DNA of 64,000 nucleotides. Origin: Sva-07 sp963828415 (lineage in GTDB: Bacteria > Actinomycetota > Acidimicrobiia > Acidimicrobiales > Ilumatobacteraceae). Location: assembly GCA_963828415.1 (NCBI GenBank), contig CAWHEI010000002.1, positions 124,001 through 188,000 of the forward strand, given 5' to 3'. Both the position numbers and the translations under genes were made by a program. This document shows positions 1 to 7,830 of this stretch, in pieces. Below the pieces are notes generated by a model that was not told the DNA's origin, did not search any database, and saw nothing but the letters and a program-made list of their open reading frames with translations. Numbering within the stretch: position 1 is the first letter of the stretch; each line of letters opens with the position of its first letter.

Positions 1-738
1 ATTCGGCTCGGCACCCTCGTGCTGAACAACGACATGCGCAACCCGGTGCAGCTCGCCTGGGAGGTGTCGACGATCGATCGGATCTCGGGCGGTCGTTTCG
101 AACTGGGCCTCGGCGCCGGCCACACGCCCGGCGAGTACGACGCCACCGGGATCGAGCGTGCTGCGCCCGCCGAGCGCAAGCGTCGTCTCGCCGAGAGCGT
201 CGAGGTCATCCGCGACCTCCTCGACGGCAGTGCGGTCGAACACGAGGGCGAGTACTACCGCATCGACCGGGCCCGGATCGACCCATCCGAGCAGGCACGC
301 CTGCCGATCCTCGTCGGGGGCAACGGCGCGGCGCTGCTCAACCACGCCGGTCGGTACGCCGACATCGTTGGGCTTCAGGGCCTCGGGCGCACACGGGAGG
401 ACGGCCACAGTCACGAGGTGAAGTGGTCGACGCATCACCTCGACGCGCAGATCGAGCAGGTGCGTGTCGGCGCCGGCGTGCGTTTCGACGACGTCGAGTT
501 CAATGCCATGGTCCAGGTCGTGCAGATCACCGACGATCGCGAGGCCGCACTGGCCAAGGTCGTCGATCGCGTCGACGGGCTGACGATGGACGACGCGATG
601 ACGACGCCGTATCTGCTGATCGGCACGGTCGACGAGATCGTGCTGCACCTCATGACCTGCAACGAGCGGTGGGGGATCAACTACTTCGCCGTGCGCGAGC
701 TCGACGACTTCGAACCGGTCCTCCGGGCGCTGCGCTGA
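1..738 (+). CDS. LLM-class F420-dependent oxidoreductase, 5' end outside window
   Basis: The reading frame is open from the first base, so the N-terminus lies outside the window and 245 residues are visible. It resembles the luciferase-like TIM-barrel family that uses F420 or FMN (TIGR03621 type). Visible landmarks are the strand/helix segment LGTLVLNNDMRNPVQLAWE, the GGRFELGLGAG turn and ILVGGNG. A paralogue of the same family sits at 46736-47674 with the matching segments LRVGALVFCNDFRHP and DGRLEVGLGAG. The GTG at 19 is internal to a conserved strand and is not the true start. The substrate cannot be read from sequence. The next gene is convergent, with a palindrome between the two. Confidence 0.85.
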   Translation: MRLGTLVLNNDMRNPVQLAWEVSTIDRISGGRFELGLGAGHTPGEYDATGIERAAPAERKRRLAESVEVIRDLLDGSAVEHEGEYYRIDRARIDPSEQARLPILVGGNGAALLNHAGRYADIVGLQGLGRTREDGHSHEVKWSTHHLDAQIEQVRVGAGVRFDDVEFNAMVQVVQITDDREAALAKVVDRVDGLTMDDAMTTPYLLIGTVDEIVLHLMTCNERWGINYFAVRELDDFEPVLRALR

Positions 739-756
739 CCTCGCTGGTCGGGTGTC

Positions 757-815
757 GTGCAGTTCCGTGAGGATCTGGTCGCAGCAGTCGCGACCAGATC
801 CGCTGAGAACTGCAC
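757..815. repeat. 59-bp imperfect palindrome between convergent genes
   Basis: Outer arms GTGCAGTTC (757-765) and GAACTGCAC (807-815) are perfect. Inner arms GGATCTGGTCGC (771-782) and GCGACCAGATCC (790-801) are also perfect, leaving a short central loop. It lies between the stop of the LLM gene and the stop of the minus-strand VOC gene, so it could act as a bidirectional terminator. It has no T-tract and is longer than a usual terminator hairpin. Confidence 0.7.
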
Positions 816-828
816 ACCCGGGCGGCGG

Positions 829-1188
829 TCAGTGCTGGCCGACGCAGAACTCGTTGCCCTCGGGATCGGCGAGCGTCGTCCACTCGATCCCGTACTCGGC
901 CTTCTCGTGCACGATCGTGGCGCCGAGGCCGACGAGCCGATCGACCTCGGCCGCACGGTCATCGGTGTGCATGTCGAGGTGAACCCGGTTCTTGACGGTC
1001 TTGCCCTCTGGGACCTGGATGAACATCATCATCGGCTCTGACCCATCACCCGGAATGCGGGCGAAGAACTCGCTGGCGGCCATCTCACCGGCCTGGTCCA
1101 CTGGACGACCGACGGCGGCCGACCAGAACTCGGCGACGGTCAGGGCGTTCGCGCAGTCGAAGGTGATGGCGACGAAATGCAGGCTCAT
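829..1188 (-). CDS. VOC-family (glyoxalase-like) protein
   Basis: A 119-residue single-domain protein with the beta-alpha-beta-beta-beta pattern of vicinal-oxygen-chelate proteins. It opens with LHFVAITFDCANALTVAEFWSA and ends with the typical WTTLADPEGNEFCVG strand, where the Glu-Phe-Cys segment corresponds to the metal or substrate edge of these folds. Actinobacteria carry many such genes, covering dioxygenases, resistance proteins and proteins of unknown role. Nothing here fixes a substrate. The ATG at 1188 is the only sensible start. It stands alone, convergent with the LLM gene and about 40 bp downstream of the reductase gene on the same strand. Confidence 0.8.
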   Translation of the reverse strand: MSLHFVAITFDCANALTVAEFWSAAVGRPVDQAGEMAASEFFARIPGDGSEPMMMFIQVPEGKTVKNRVHLDMHTDDRAAEVDRLVGLGATIVHEKAEYGIEWTTLADPEGNEFCVGQH

Positions 1189-1229
1189 TCGTCCAGTGTG
1201 TCACGGAGCGCCGAAGCGTTGGACCGAAC

Positions 1230-2456
1230 TCAGGCGGCGGCGCGGGTCTTGCGGAGGATCGGGTCGGCGATGCCGAGCGCCTTGTCCGCGAGCGACAGCA
1301 CGCGCCCGGCGGCGCCCGGAGTCGAGTTGTCGACGAGGTTGCCCATCACGGCGAGCGTGATGTTGGCGATGGCGTCGGTGCTGACCGAGAGGCGCAGGCC
1401 TGGCTTGAGTATCCACGGGTGTCCGATGAGGAACGAGAACCGGCGCCCGGTTCGTAGGAACGCGTCGAAGCGTTCGCCGACGAGTTCGTCGTAGCGCATC
1501 GGCGCGGTGGCGGGATTTTCGAGGAACAGGTCGGCGGCCAGCATCCCGGATTCGAGGCCATAGTCGATGCCCTCACCGTTCATCGGGTTGACCAGTCCGG
1601 CGGCATCACCGATCGCCACCCAGCCGGCGCCGTGACGGCGCTGCGTCGACATCGGCAGCCGCCAGGCCCTCGGGCGTTCGAGGTTCGGGCCGAGATCCCA
1701 GTCGTCCTGCACCAGGTGGCGGTACGCCTCGAGCAGCGTGTTGAGGTTGAGCTTCTTGAAGCCCTTCATCGTCGACAAGGCGCCGACGCCGATGTTGACC
1801 GTGCCGTCACCGGCGGGGAACATCCAGCCGTATCCAGGGATCGCTGTGCCGTTCTCGTCCTTCAGTGACAGGCACGCTTCGAGGTGCACGTCGGTGTGCC
1901 GAGGCGTGGCGGCGTAGGTGCGGATCGCCAGACCGAACGGTTCATCGGGCACTCGATCGGCGCCAAGTTTGCGGGCCACGGCACCCTGGGCGCCAGCGGC
2001 GATCACGGTCAGGTCGGCATCGATGCGTCGCCCGTTCGCCTCGACGCCGGTGACCCGCCCGTCGTCGCCGATCACGGGGGTCGCCTCGGTCTCGTAGATG
2101 ATCTCGGCCCCGGCCTCGGCAGCGGCATCCATCAGCGCGGCGTCGAGCCGTCGACGCGGCCACACCGCACCATGGTTCGGGAAGCGGTCGGTGGTCGGCC
2201 AGTCGAGCTCGCGCACCTGCTTGCCGGCGATCATGCGCAATCCGCGGATGTGGTGAGCGTCGTCGAGCGGGATCTTCAATTCGTTGAGTGCGCCGACCGC
2301 GCGGGGTGTGAGGCCGTCGCCGCACACCTTGTCGCGCCCGTGCGCGCCCTTCTCGAACACCATGACCGTGGCACCCGAGCGTGCGGCCTGGATGGCCGTC
2401 GCTGCGCCCGCCGGTCCGGCACCGATGACGGCGATGTCGACACGTTGCGAACTCAC
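1230..2456 (-). CDS. Geranylgeranyl-reductase-family FAD-dependent oxidoreductase
   Basis: A 408-residue flavoprotein of the GGR/phenol-hydroxylase-like superfamily. The N-terminal dinucleotide-binding motif is AVIGAGPAGAATAIQAARSG. A middle segment YGWMFPAGDGTVNIGVG and the second FAD motif AIGDAAGLVNPMNGEGIDYG are both diagnostic of the geranylgeranyl reductase group, which saturates isoprenoid chains of lipids, quinones or chlorophyll. I chose the GTG at 2456 because the frame further upstream translates a 52-bp intergenic palindrome and has no family similarity. It may act on menaquinone or polyprenyl side chains; this is inference. It is divergent from the sigma factor gene. Confidence 0.85.
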   Translation of the reverse strand: MSSQRVDIAVIGAGPAGAATAIQAARSGATVMVFEKGAHGRDKVCGDGLTPRAVGALNELKIPLDDAHHIRGLRMIAGKQVRELDWPTTDRFPNHGAVWPRRRLDAALMDAAAEAGAEIIYETEATPVIGDDGRVTGVEANGRRIDADLTVIAAGAQGAVARKLGADRVPDEPFGLAIRTYAATPRHTDVHLEACLSLKDENGTAIPGYGWMFPAGDGTVNIGVGALSTMKGFKKLNLNTLLEAYRHLVQDDWDLGPNLERPRAWRLPMSTQRRHGAGWVAIGDAAGLVNPMNGEGIDYGLESGMLAADLFLENPATAPMRYDELVGERFDAFLRTGRRFSFLIGHPWILKPGLRLSVSTDAIANITLAVMGNLVDNSTPGAAGRVLSLADKALGIADPILRKTRAAA

Positions 2457-2524
2457 GGCCCCCACGCTGCCGGAACGCAGCAGGAAAAGCACCGTCGAGC
2501 GCCCGAAGTCACCCGCTCGACCCA

Positions 2525-2576
2525 CGTTTGCGTTGCATTCCCGGTGGGGCGGGTCACCCGAAGTTGCGCACAAACG
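2525..2576. repeat. 52-bp interspersed palindrome, copy 1
   Basis: Arms begin CGTTTGCGTTGC and end TTGCGCACAAACG, with a GC-rich centre containing GGTGGGGCGGGTCACC. Three further copies of exactly the same length occur at 6448, 20561 and 43202. This copy lies in the divergent spacer between the reductase and the sigma factor gene. Confidence 0.85.
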
Positions 2577-2621
2577 TGGGGGGAGGGGACATGGGGTGTC
2601 GGAGTCGGGCGGCGTTCAACG

Positions 2622-3173
2622 ATGATGTCGATGATGGGGACGCCACAACCGACGGTCGATCACGGCGCAACGCTGCTGGCGATCTACGACGACGCGGTCG
2701 GTGAAGTGTTCGCCTACCTCCGGGCGCGGTGCGGTGGTCGGGCCATGGCGGAGGACCTGACCAGCGACACATTCCTTGCCGCTGTCGGTCAGATCCGTCG
2801 AGGCGCCGTCGACACGGTGACGATCGCGTGGCTGATCGGAATCGCCCGGCACAAGCTGATCGACGAGTGGCGCCGCGCCGCCCGCCGGCCCCGATCCGAG
2901 CCGCTCGACGACGAGGTGGGCGACAGTGAGATCGCCCTCGATCGGTGGGATGCGGTGATCGACCAGCACCTGGTCGGCGGTGTGATGGCCGAGCTCGGGC
3001 CACACCACCGCTCGGCACTCACCTTGCGCTACTTCGACGGACTCGCGGTTCCCGAGGTGGCGGCTCACCTCGATCGCACTGTCGAGGCGACGGAAACGTT
3101 GCTGGTGCGAGCCCGCCGTCGATTCCGAACTCTGTACGAGCAGCAAGTCGAACAGCAAGGAGGTGTGCGATGA
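2622..3173 (+). CDS. ECF-type RNA polymerase sigma factor
   Basis: About 183 residues with region 2 (AIYDDAVGEVFAYLRARCGG, then AEDLTSDTFLAA) and region 4 (HHRSALTLRYFDGLAVPEVA followed by a helix-turn-helix and LLVRARRRFR). It lacks regions 1 and 3, as expected for extracytoplasmic-function factors. Candidate ATG starts lie at 2622, 2625, 2631 and 2634; no strong ribosome site separates them. The stop overlaps the ATG of the VOC gene (ATGA), so the two are coupled. In actinobacteria sigma factors of this type are commonly followed by an N-extended VOC protein, which may be the regulator or the output. No classical anti-sigma gene is adjacent. Confidence 0.85.
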   Translation: MMSMMGTPQPTVDHGATLLAIYDDAVGEVFAYLRARCGGRAMAEDLTSDTFLAAVGQIRRGAVDTVTIAWLIGIARHKLIDEWRRAARRPRSEPLDDEVGDSEIALDRWDAVIDQHLVGGVMAELGPHHRSALTLRYFDGLAVPEVAAHLDRTVEATETLLVRARRRFRTLYEQQVEQQGGVR

Positions 3174-4141
3174 CCGACCCCCGCGATCCCTTCGACCAGC
3201 TCGCTGCCGACACCGACGAGCGCGTCGATGCCACCTTCGCCGCCCGGCTGCGCGCGCGAGTGCAGCGTGCACTCGGCACGACAACCGAGCAGATCGTCAT
3301 CGATCTCCCCGCTCGCGCCTCGATCCAGAACGACACCCGATCCACCACCCGAACGGGAGGAAACACCACCATGAACCAGGTCATCACCCCGTACATCTGT
3401 GTGCACGACGCCACCGCAGCGCTCGACTGGTACCGCGAGTACTTCGGCGCCGATGTCAGCAATGTGATCCCATGGGATGGCCGCGTCGGCCACGCCGAAC
3501 TCGACATCGCCGGTGCCGTGTTCTACCTCAGCGACGAGGCCCCGCAGCTCGGGGTGGTCGCACCGAAGCGCGACGGGTCCCAGTCGTCGACCAGCATCGT
3601 GATCCAGGTGGCTGCCGTCGAGGAGTTCGTCGAGCGCGCCGTGCGCGGTGGCGCCGTCGTGCAGCGCCCGATCGAAGAGGCGCACGGATCGCGAAGCGCC
3701 TGGCTCGTCGACCCCTTCGGCCACCGCTGGAACGTCGGCACACCGGTGTACGACGCCGAGCAGATCGCCACCCGGCGCGCCCCGTCCGAGCCGTACTACA
3801 TGACCTTGACGACCGCCGACGTCGAGCGGGCCGCAGCGTTCTACGGCACGGTGCTCGGCTGGGAGTTCCGTGAACAGGACAACGGTGGCAAGCATGTCGC
3901 CAACACCGAGATGCCGATCGGCCTGCGCGCCACCGAGAACCCGTTCGGCAACACCGAGCCGGGGGAGATCCAGATGTGGTTCACCGTGCGCGACTTCGAC
4001 GACGCGATCGAACGGGTCCGCACCGCCGGGGGGACGGTCGTCGAGCTCAACGCCTGGGATTCGGGTCGCGAGGCGATCTGTGAGGACGACCAGGGCGTCA
4101 CGTTCAAGCTCAGCGAGCCGGCACCGGGCTACGACCGCTGA
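3170..4141 (+). CDS. Two-domain VOC protein with sigma-partner N-terminal extension
   Basis: A 323-residue protein. The first ~50 residues (DPFDQLAADTDERVDATFAA and LRARVQRAL) form a short helical extension seen in VOC proteins encoded beside ECF sigma factors. Two glyoxalase-like domains follow: one from VITPYICVHDATAALDWYRE, the second from YYMTLTTADVERAAAFYGTV. A strong ribosome site (AAGGAGG) precedes the ATG at 3170, which overlaps the sigma factor stop. The extension suggests the protein contacts the sigma factor or polymerase, but this is inference. Alternatively the VOC domains may sense or modify the ligand that triggers the sigma factor. Confidence 0.8.
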   Translation: MTDPRDPFDQLAADTDERVDATFAARLRARVQRALGTTTEQIVIDLPARASIQNDTRSTTRTGGNTTMNQVITPYICVHDATAALDWYREYFGADVSNVIPWDGRVGHAELDIAGAVFYLSDEAPQLGVVAPKRDGSQSSTSIVIQVAAVEEFVERAVRGGAVVQRPIEEAHGSRSAWLVDPFGHRWNVGTPVYDAEQIATRRAPSEPYYMTLTTADVERAAAFYGTVLGWEFREQDNGGKHVANTEMPIGLRATENPFGNTEPGEIQMWFTVRDFDDAIERVRTAGGTVVELNAWDSGREAICEDDQGVTFKLSEPAPGYDR

Positions 4142-4155
4142 CGTACCGTGGTGTC

Positions 4156-4755
4156 GTGACCGACGGTGTCGATCTCTACTGGATACCGCTCGGTGCGGGC
4201 GCCGGAGGGTGGTTCGTGCGTTGGAGCGGCCGCTGTTACGAGGCGGGCGCGGCCGCCGTTGGCCGCCGCCCTCGACAGCCGCTGTTCCACTCGGCGCTCG
4301 ACGTGCACATCGGTGGCCTCACGACCGTGATCGAGATGACCCCGGTGTGGATCACCCGAGGTGAGCGTGGCGTCGTCGGCGAAGGGCCCGTGGGCCTCCG
4401 CGGGCTCGGACGCTGGCGACTGTTCCGCTATGAGGTGAGACGGTGGACGGGTGGGTCGATCCCGGACGTCGCTGAGGCGGTCGGTGGTCCGGTGCCCCTG
4501 AACGGTGACGCGACGCTGGCCGCTCGAGTTCTCGAACTGGTCCCGTTGGTCCCGTTGGCCACGTGGGGTCGCGACGAGTTGGTCACAGGCGACATGTGGA
4601 ACTCGAATTCGGTCGTGTCGTGGTTGCTCACCGCGGCTGGGATCGCACTCGACGGGGTGCACCCACCCAACGACGGTCGTGCGCCGGGTTGGGATGCCGG
4701 CATCGTTGCGGCAGCCAGTCGGCCGGCGTCGACGGCGGCACCGCCGGACGCGTAG
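4156..4755 (+). CDS. Conserved hypothetical protein with His...MWNSNS motif
   Basis: A 199-residue actinobacterial-type protein starting at GTG 4156, 15 bp after the VOC gene. Segments that look conserved are FHSALDVHIGG, a VIEMTPVW strand, GEGPVGLRGLGRWRLFRYEV, WGRDELVTGDMWNSNSVVSW and PPNDGRAPGWDAG. A histidine before a strand-rich middle and a later polar WNSNS motif on a helix is reminiscent of permuted papain-like folds, but I cannot place a catalytic Cys, so no enzyme activity is claimed. No signal peptide or membrane segment is seen. Confidence 0.65.
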   Translation: MTDGVDLYWIPLGAGAGGWFVRWSGRCYEAGAAAVGRRPRQPLFHSALDVHIGGLTTVIEMTPVWITRGERGVVGEGPVGLRGLGRWRLFRYEVRRWTGGSIPDVAEAVGGPVPLNGDATLAARVLELVPLVPLATWGRDELVTGDMWNSNSVVSWLLTAAGIALDGVHPPNDGRAPGWDAGIVAAASRPASTAAPPDA

Positions 4756-4764
4756 CGTTGGTCC

Positions 4765-5607
4765 ATGGCCGACCGACTGCTCGCTCCCGCCGAACTGTTC
4801 TGCCGTTCGACGCTGAACTTCGCTTCGCGCAGCGGTGAGTTCGTTGCCGTGCCGACCGAGATCGACATCCTCGACGGACGCACGGCCGACCTTCCCGGAT
4901 GGCACGACTGTGGGTTCGAGCTGTTGTCACACGCGTCCGCCGCATCCAGCTGGCACGACGACGACGAACTGGCGGCCGTGCATCATCGCGAGATGGAGGA
5001 GCTGGCCCGCGAGATGACGGGCTGCGATGTCGCCCTCGTCTCGAACCACATCAAGCGGGGTCCCGAGCATGCGAAGGTCCACGAGGATCTCGCACCGATC
5101 GCGTTCGTGCACTCCGACTTCGCAGCCGGCTACGACACCCTCGTCCGCCAGTCGTACGTCCAGCCCGAACGAGAGGGAACGCTGCGAGCGCTCGAACGCA
5201 ATGGCATCACGGGAGCTGACGTCGTCGGCGCGTCGCGGCTCGTGATCTTGCAGTTCTGGCGGAACATCGGCGAGGCGAAGATGGACTTCCCCCTTGCGTT
5301 CTGCGATGCCCGTACCGTGGCGCCCGCCGACGGTCGGCCGATCCCGGTCACCGACTACGCCGGCTCAGGCGTCGATTTCGAAGCACTTGCCCTGCTGGCT
5401 CCCACCGATGCGGCTCCGTACCGTTGGTTCGCGTTCCCCGAACTCCGCCACGACGAGGCGGTCGCGTTCCGCACCTACGACACCGAACTCGTCGAGCGCG
5501 GCGAGACGTGGTTCACGCCGCACTCCGCGTTCCGCGATCCGGATGTCGAGGTTGGTCACCCCGCCCGCAACAGCATCGAGCTCCGAGCGATCTGTCTGTA
5601 CCGCTAG
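4765..5607 (+). CDS. CmcJ/NvfI-family oxidoreductase
   Basis: A 280-residue member of the family that includes CmcJ (cephamycin 7-alpha-methoxylation), fungal AsaB/NvfI and GA4-desaturase-like enzymes. Diagnostic segments are the SNHIKR strand, AFVHSDFAAGYD with its His-x-Asp pair, ILQFWRNIGEAKMDFPLAFC, the YRWFAFPELRHDEAVAFRTY stretch, and near the C-terminus TPHSAF...ARNSIELRAI. Family enzymes resemble Fe(II)/2-oxoglutarate oxygenases in fold. The substrate is unknown. The start is ATG 4765, ten bases after the previous stop, so it is probably co-transcribed with the hypothetical gene upstream. Confidence 0.75.
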   Translation: MADRLLAPAELFCRSTLNFASRSGEFVAVPTEIDILDGRTADLPGWHDCGFELLSHASAASSWHDDDELAAVHHREMEELAREMTGCDVALVSNHIKRGPEHAKVHEDLAPIAFVHSDFAAGYDTLVRQSYVQPEREGTLRALERNGITGADVVGASRLVILQFWRNIGEAKMDFPLAFCDARTVAPADGRPIPVTDYAGSGVDFEALALLAPTDAAPYRWFAFPELRHDEAVAFRTYDTELVERGETWFTPHSAFRDPDVEVGHPARNSIELRAICLYR

Positions 5608-5630
5608 CTCGTCGAGCGTTCGGCGAGAGT

Positions 5631-5662
5631 GTTACATCAGGGGTCAGACCCGCGATGTAATC
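5631..5662. repeat. GGGTCAGACCC palindrome, copy 1
   Basis: A 32-bp inverted repeat: GTTACATC, core AGGGGTCAGACCCGC, then GATGTAATC. It overlaps the leader of the SDR gene. A second copy in the opposite orientation lies at 9215-9247. Confidence 0.8.
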
Positions 5663-5684
5663 GACAGCGACGACAAGGAGCGAC

Positions 5685-6446
5685 ATGGAGATCCAGGGAC
5701 TGAAGGCGATCATCATCGGCGGTGCGTCAGGCTTCGCCCGAGCGACGGCGGAACGCATCGCAGCGGGCGGTGGGACTGTCGCGATCCTCGACCGCGAGGA
5801 ATCGGCAGGCGCCGAGGTTGCAGCGGCGCTCGGTGGGACGTGGCACCCCACGAACGTGCTCGACTTCGATGGGATCGCGGTGGTGATCGACGAGGCCGTC
5901 GAGGCGCTCGGGGGACTCGATGCCGCGGTCAACACCGCCGGCGGCGGCAAGGCAGGCCGCACGCTCGGACGCAGCGGTCCGTTCGATCTCGACGACTTCC
6001 GTGCGGTGATCGATCTCAACCTGATCGGCACCTTCAACACGAACCGCCTGTGCGCCGCCCACATGGCCGAGAGCGAGCCGAACGACGACGGCGAACGCGG
6101 CGTGCTGATCAACACGTCGTCGATTGCGGCATTCGAAGGCCAGATCGGCCAGGTCGCCTACACCGCAGCGAAGGCGGGCATTGCCGGGATGACGCTGGTG
6201 ATGGCTCGCGACCTCGGCTCGTTGGGAATTCGAGTCAACACGATTGCGCCGAGCCTGTTCGCAACGGGCCTCACCGCCGGCGTCACCGAGGACCGCGCCG
6301 CCAACCTCACCAAGGACGCGGCGTTCCCGAAGCGCCTCGGCCGCCCCGACGAGTACGCACGCCTCGCGATCGCCATCATCGAGAACCCGATGCTCAACGG
6401 CGACACCATCCGCCTCGACGCCGGCACCCGTTTCGCCCCCAAATAG
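5685..6446 (+). CDS. SDR-family NAD(P)-dependent dehydrogenase (17beta-HSD10-like)
   Basis: A 253-residue classical short-chain dehydrogenase. It shows the cofactor motif IIGGASGFARATAERIA, the NTAGGG strand, the catalytic Ser region INTSSIAAFEGQIGQ and the YTAAK Tyr/Lys pair, then the RVNTIAPSLFATGL segment. The pattern with FPKRLGRPDEYARLA is closest to 3-hydroxyacyl-CoA dehydrogenase type 2, so a hydroxyacyl-CoA or hydroxysteroid substrate is plausible. AAGGAG lies 7 bp upstream of ATG 5685. It is convergent with the flavin oxidoreductase, with 52-bp palindrome copy 2 between the stops. Confidence 0.85.
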   Translation: MEIQGLKAIIIGGASGFARATAERIAAGGGTVAILDREESAGAEVAAALGGTWHPTNVLDFDGIAVVIDEAVEALGGLDAAVNTAGGGKAGRTLGRSGPFDLDDFRAVIDLNLIGTFNTNRLCAAHMAESEPNDDGERGVLINTSSIAAFEGQIGQVAYTAAKAGIAGMTLVMARDLGSLGIRVNTIAPSLFATGLTAGVTEDRAANLTKDAAFPKRLGRPDEYARLAIAIIENPMLNGDTIRLDAGTRFAPK

Positions 6447-6447
6447 C

Positions 6448-6499
6448 CGTTTGTGTTGCGCTTTCGGTGACCCGGGTCACCGGAAACGCAACACAAACG
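6448..6499. repeat. 52-bp interspersed palindrome, copy 2 (best preserved)
   Basis: Nearly perfect inverted repeat: arms CGTTTGTGTTGCG and CGCAACACAAACG, centre GGTGACCCGGGTCACC. It begins one base after the SDR stop, and a GT-rich low-complexity tract (about 6500-6545) follows. It could also end transcription of the convergent genes. Confidence 0.9.
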
Positions 6500-6550
6500 T
6501 GGTGTGTGTGGTGTGTGTGGTGTGGTGGTGGGGGTGGTGGCGGCGGCGGG

Positions 6551-7696
6551 TCAGTACTCGAGTTGACCGGCGAGTTCCTCGACGGCATCGATGAACTCGG
6601 TGACCATGTCCATCACCACCTGCCCCGCCGACTTCGGCTGGTTCATCGTGCCGACGATCTGGCCGACGAAGTAACCGGCGAGTTTCTCGGCACCCGAACC
6701 GTGGGTGTACGCCGCACGGTTGATGCGGGCCTGGGCCTCGTTCGTGAGGATCGGTTGCAGCGGCATGCCGAGCGGTGCGGGCGTGTCCTCGCGGTCCCAT
6801 TCTTCGGTCCAGGCGGTCTTCAGCATGCGCGCAGGCTTGCCGGTCATCGACCGCGAGCGGATCGTGTCGGCCGACGTCGCGGCCAGGAACTTCTGCTTCA
6901 CCACCGGGTGTGTCTCGGCTTCGTCGGTGGTCAACCAAACCGAACCGCACCACACGCCCTGCGCGCCGAGCGCCATTGCGGCGGCCATCTGGCGACCGCG
7001 CCCGATGCCGCCGGCACCCAACACCGGGATGTCGACGGCGTCGACGATCTCGGGGATCAGCACCATCGATCCGATCTCGCCCGTGTGGCCACCGGCCTCG
7101 GATCCCTGAGCGATGATGATGTCGACGCCGGCCGCCTGGTGACGCTCGGCGTGCACGGGTCGCCCGGCGAGCGCCCCGATCAGGCGACCCTCCTCCTTGA
7201 CCCGGTCGATCAGGAACTGCGGTGGCGGGCCGAGCGCGTTGGCGACGAACGCCGTCTTGTGCGCAAGGGAGATCTCCAACTGCGGTCCCGCAGCGGCAGC
7301 GCTGAACGGAGCGATGCCGCTGTGGCCCCCTGTCGAGCGGCCGGTGTTGCGCTCCTCGTCGGGCGGGAACTCCGGCACGTCGTAGCGACGCAGGATGTCG
7401 TCGACGAACTCGCGGTGAGTATCGGGGATCAGCGAGCGGATGTCGTCGAGCGTGTAGCCGCCGCCCTCGTCGCCGGCGTACTTCGCCGGGACGATCAGGT
7501 CGACGCCGTACGGGCGGTCACCGATCTCGTCCTCGATCCACTTCAGGTCGATCTCGAGTTGTTCGGGCGAGTGGGCAACGGCGCCGAGCACGCCGAGACC
7601 ACCTGCTTTCGACACGGCGGCAACGACGTCGCGGCAGTGGCTGAACGCGAAGATCGGGAACTCGATTCCCAACATCTCGGTGGCGGCGGTCTTCAT
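6551..7696 (-). CDS. NAD(P)H-dependent flavin oxidoreductase (nitronate monooxygenase family)
   Basis: A 381-residue FMN TIM-barrel enzyme. It has the N-terminal FPIFAFSHCRDVVAAVSKAG strand, the phosphate-binding stretch IIAQGSEAGGHTGEIG, and GAGGIGRGRQMAAAMALGAQ, followed by GVWCGSVWLTT. These are the marks of the 2-nitropropane dioxygenase/nitronate monooxygenase family, whose members oxidise alkyl nitronates or reduce enoyl substrates. The N-terminus is a little different from the standard PI(I)QAPM motif, so the true substrate may differ. It is encoded divergently from the class III aminotransferase and convergently with the SDR gene. Confidence 0.8.
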   Translation of the reverse strand: MKTAATEMLGIEFPIFAFSHCRDVVAAVSKAGGLGVLGAVAHSPEQLEIDLKWIEDEIGDRPYGVDLIVPAKYAGDEGGGYTLDDIRSLIPDTHREFVDDILRRYDVPEFPPDEERNTGRSTGGHSGIAPFSAAAAGPQLEISLAHKTAFVANALGPPPQFLIDRVKEEGRLIGALAGRPVHAERHQAAGVDIIIAQGSEAGGHTGEIGSMVLIPEIVDAVDIPVLGAGGIGRGRQMAAAMALGAQGVWCGSVWLTTDEAETHPVVKQKFLAATSADTIRSRSMTGKPARMLKTAWTEEWDREDTPAPLGMPLQPILTNEAQARINRAAYTHGSGAEKLAGYFVGQIVGTMNQPKSAGQVVMDMVTEFIDAVEELAGQLEY

Positions 7697-7830
7697 CGGG
7701 ATCTCCTGAGCGATGGTCGGACGGGATCATTGTTGCCGCTCGGCCCCCGGCGCCACGAAGCCGCGACCCGGCCTAGGGTGAGGGTGCCGGTGTCCGCCGG
7801 TCCAAACAGAAAATCAGGAAGTGATATCTC

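Noticed and set aside
2457..2573. N-terminal extension of the geranylgeranyl reductase gene
   Set aside because: The extra residues translate a 52-bp palindrome and the FAD motif starts only 8 residues after GTG 2456.
6500..6550. GT-rich tract after 52-bp copy 2 as a CRISPR-like or regulatory repeat
   Set aside because: It is simple GGTGTGTGTGG low complexity without spacers or constant repeat length.
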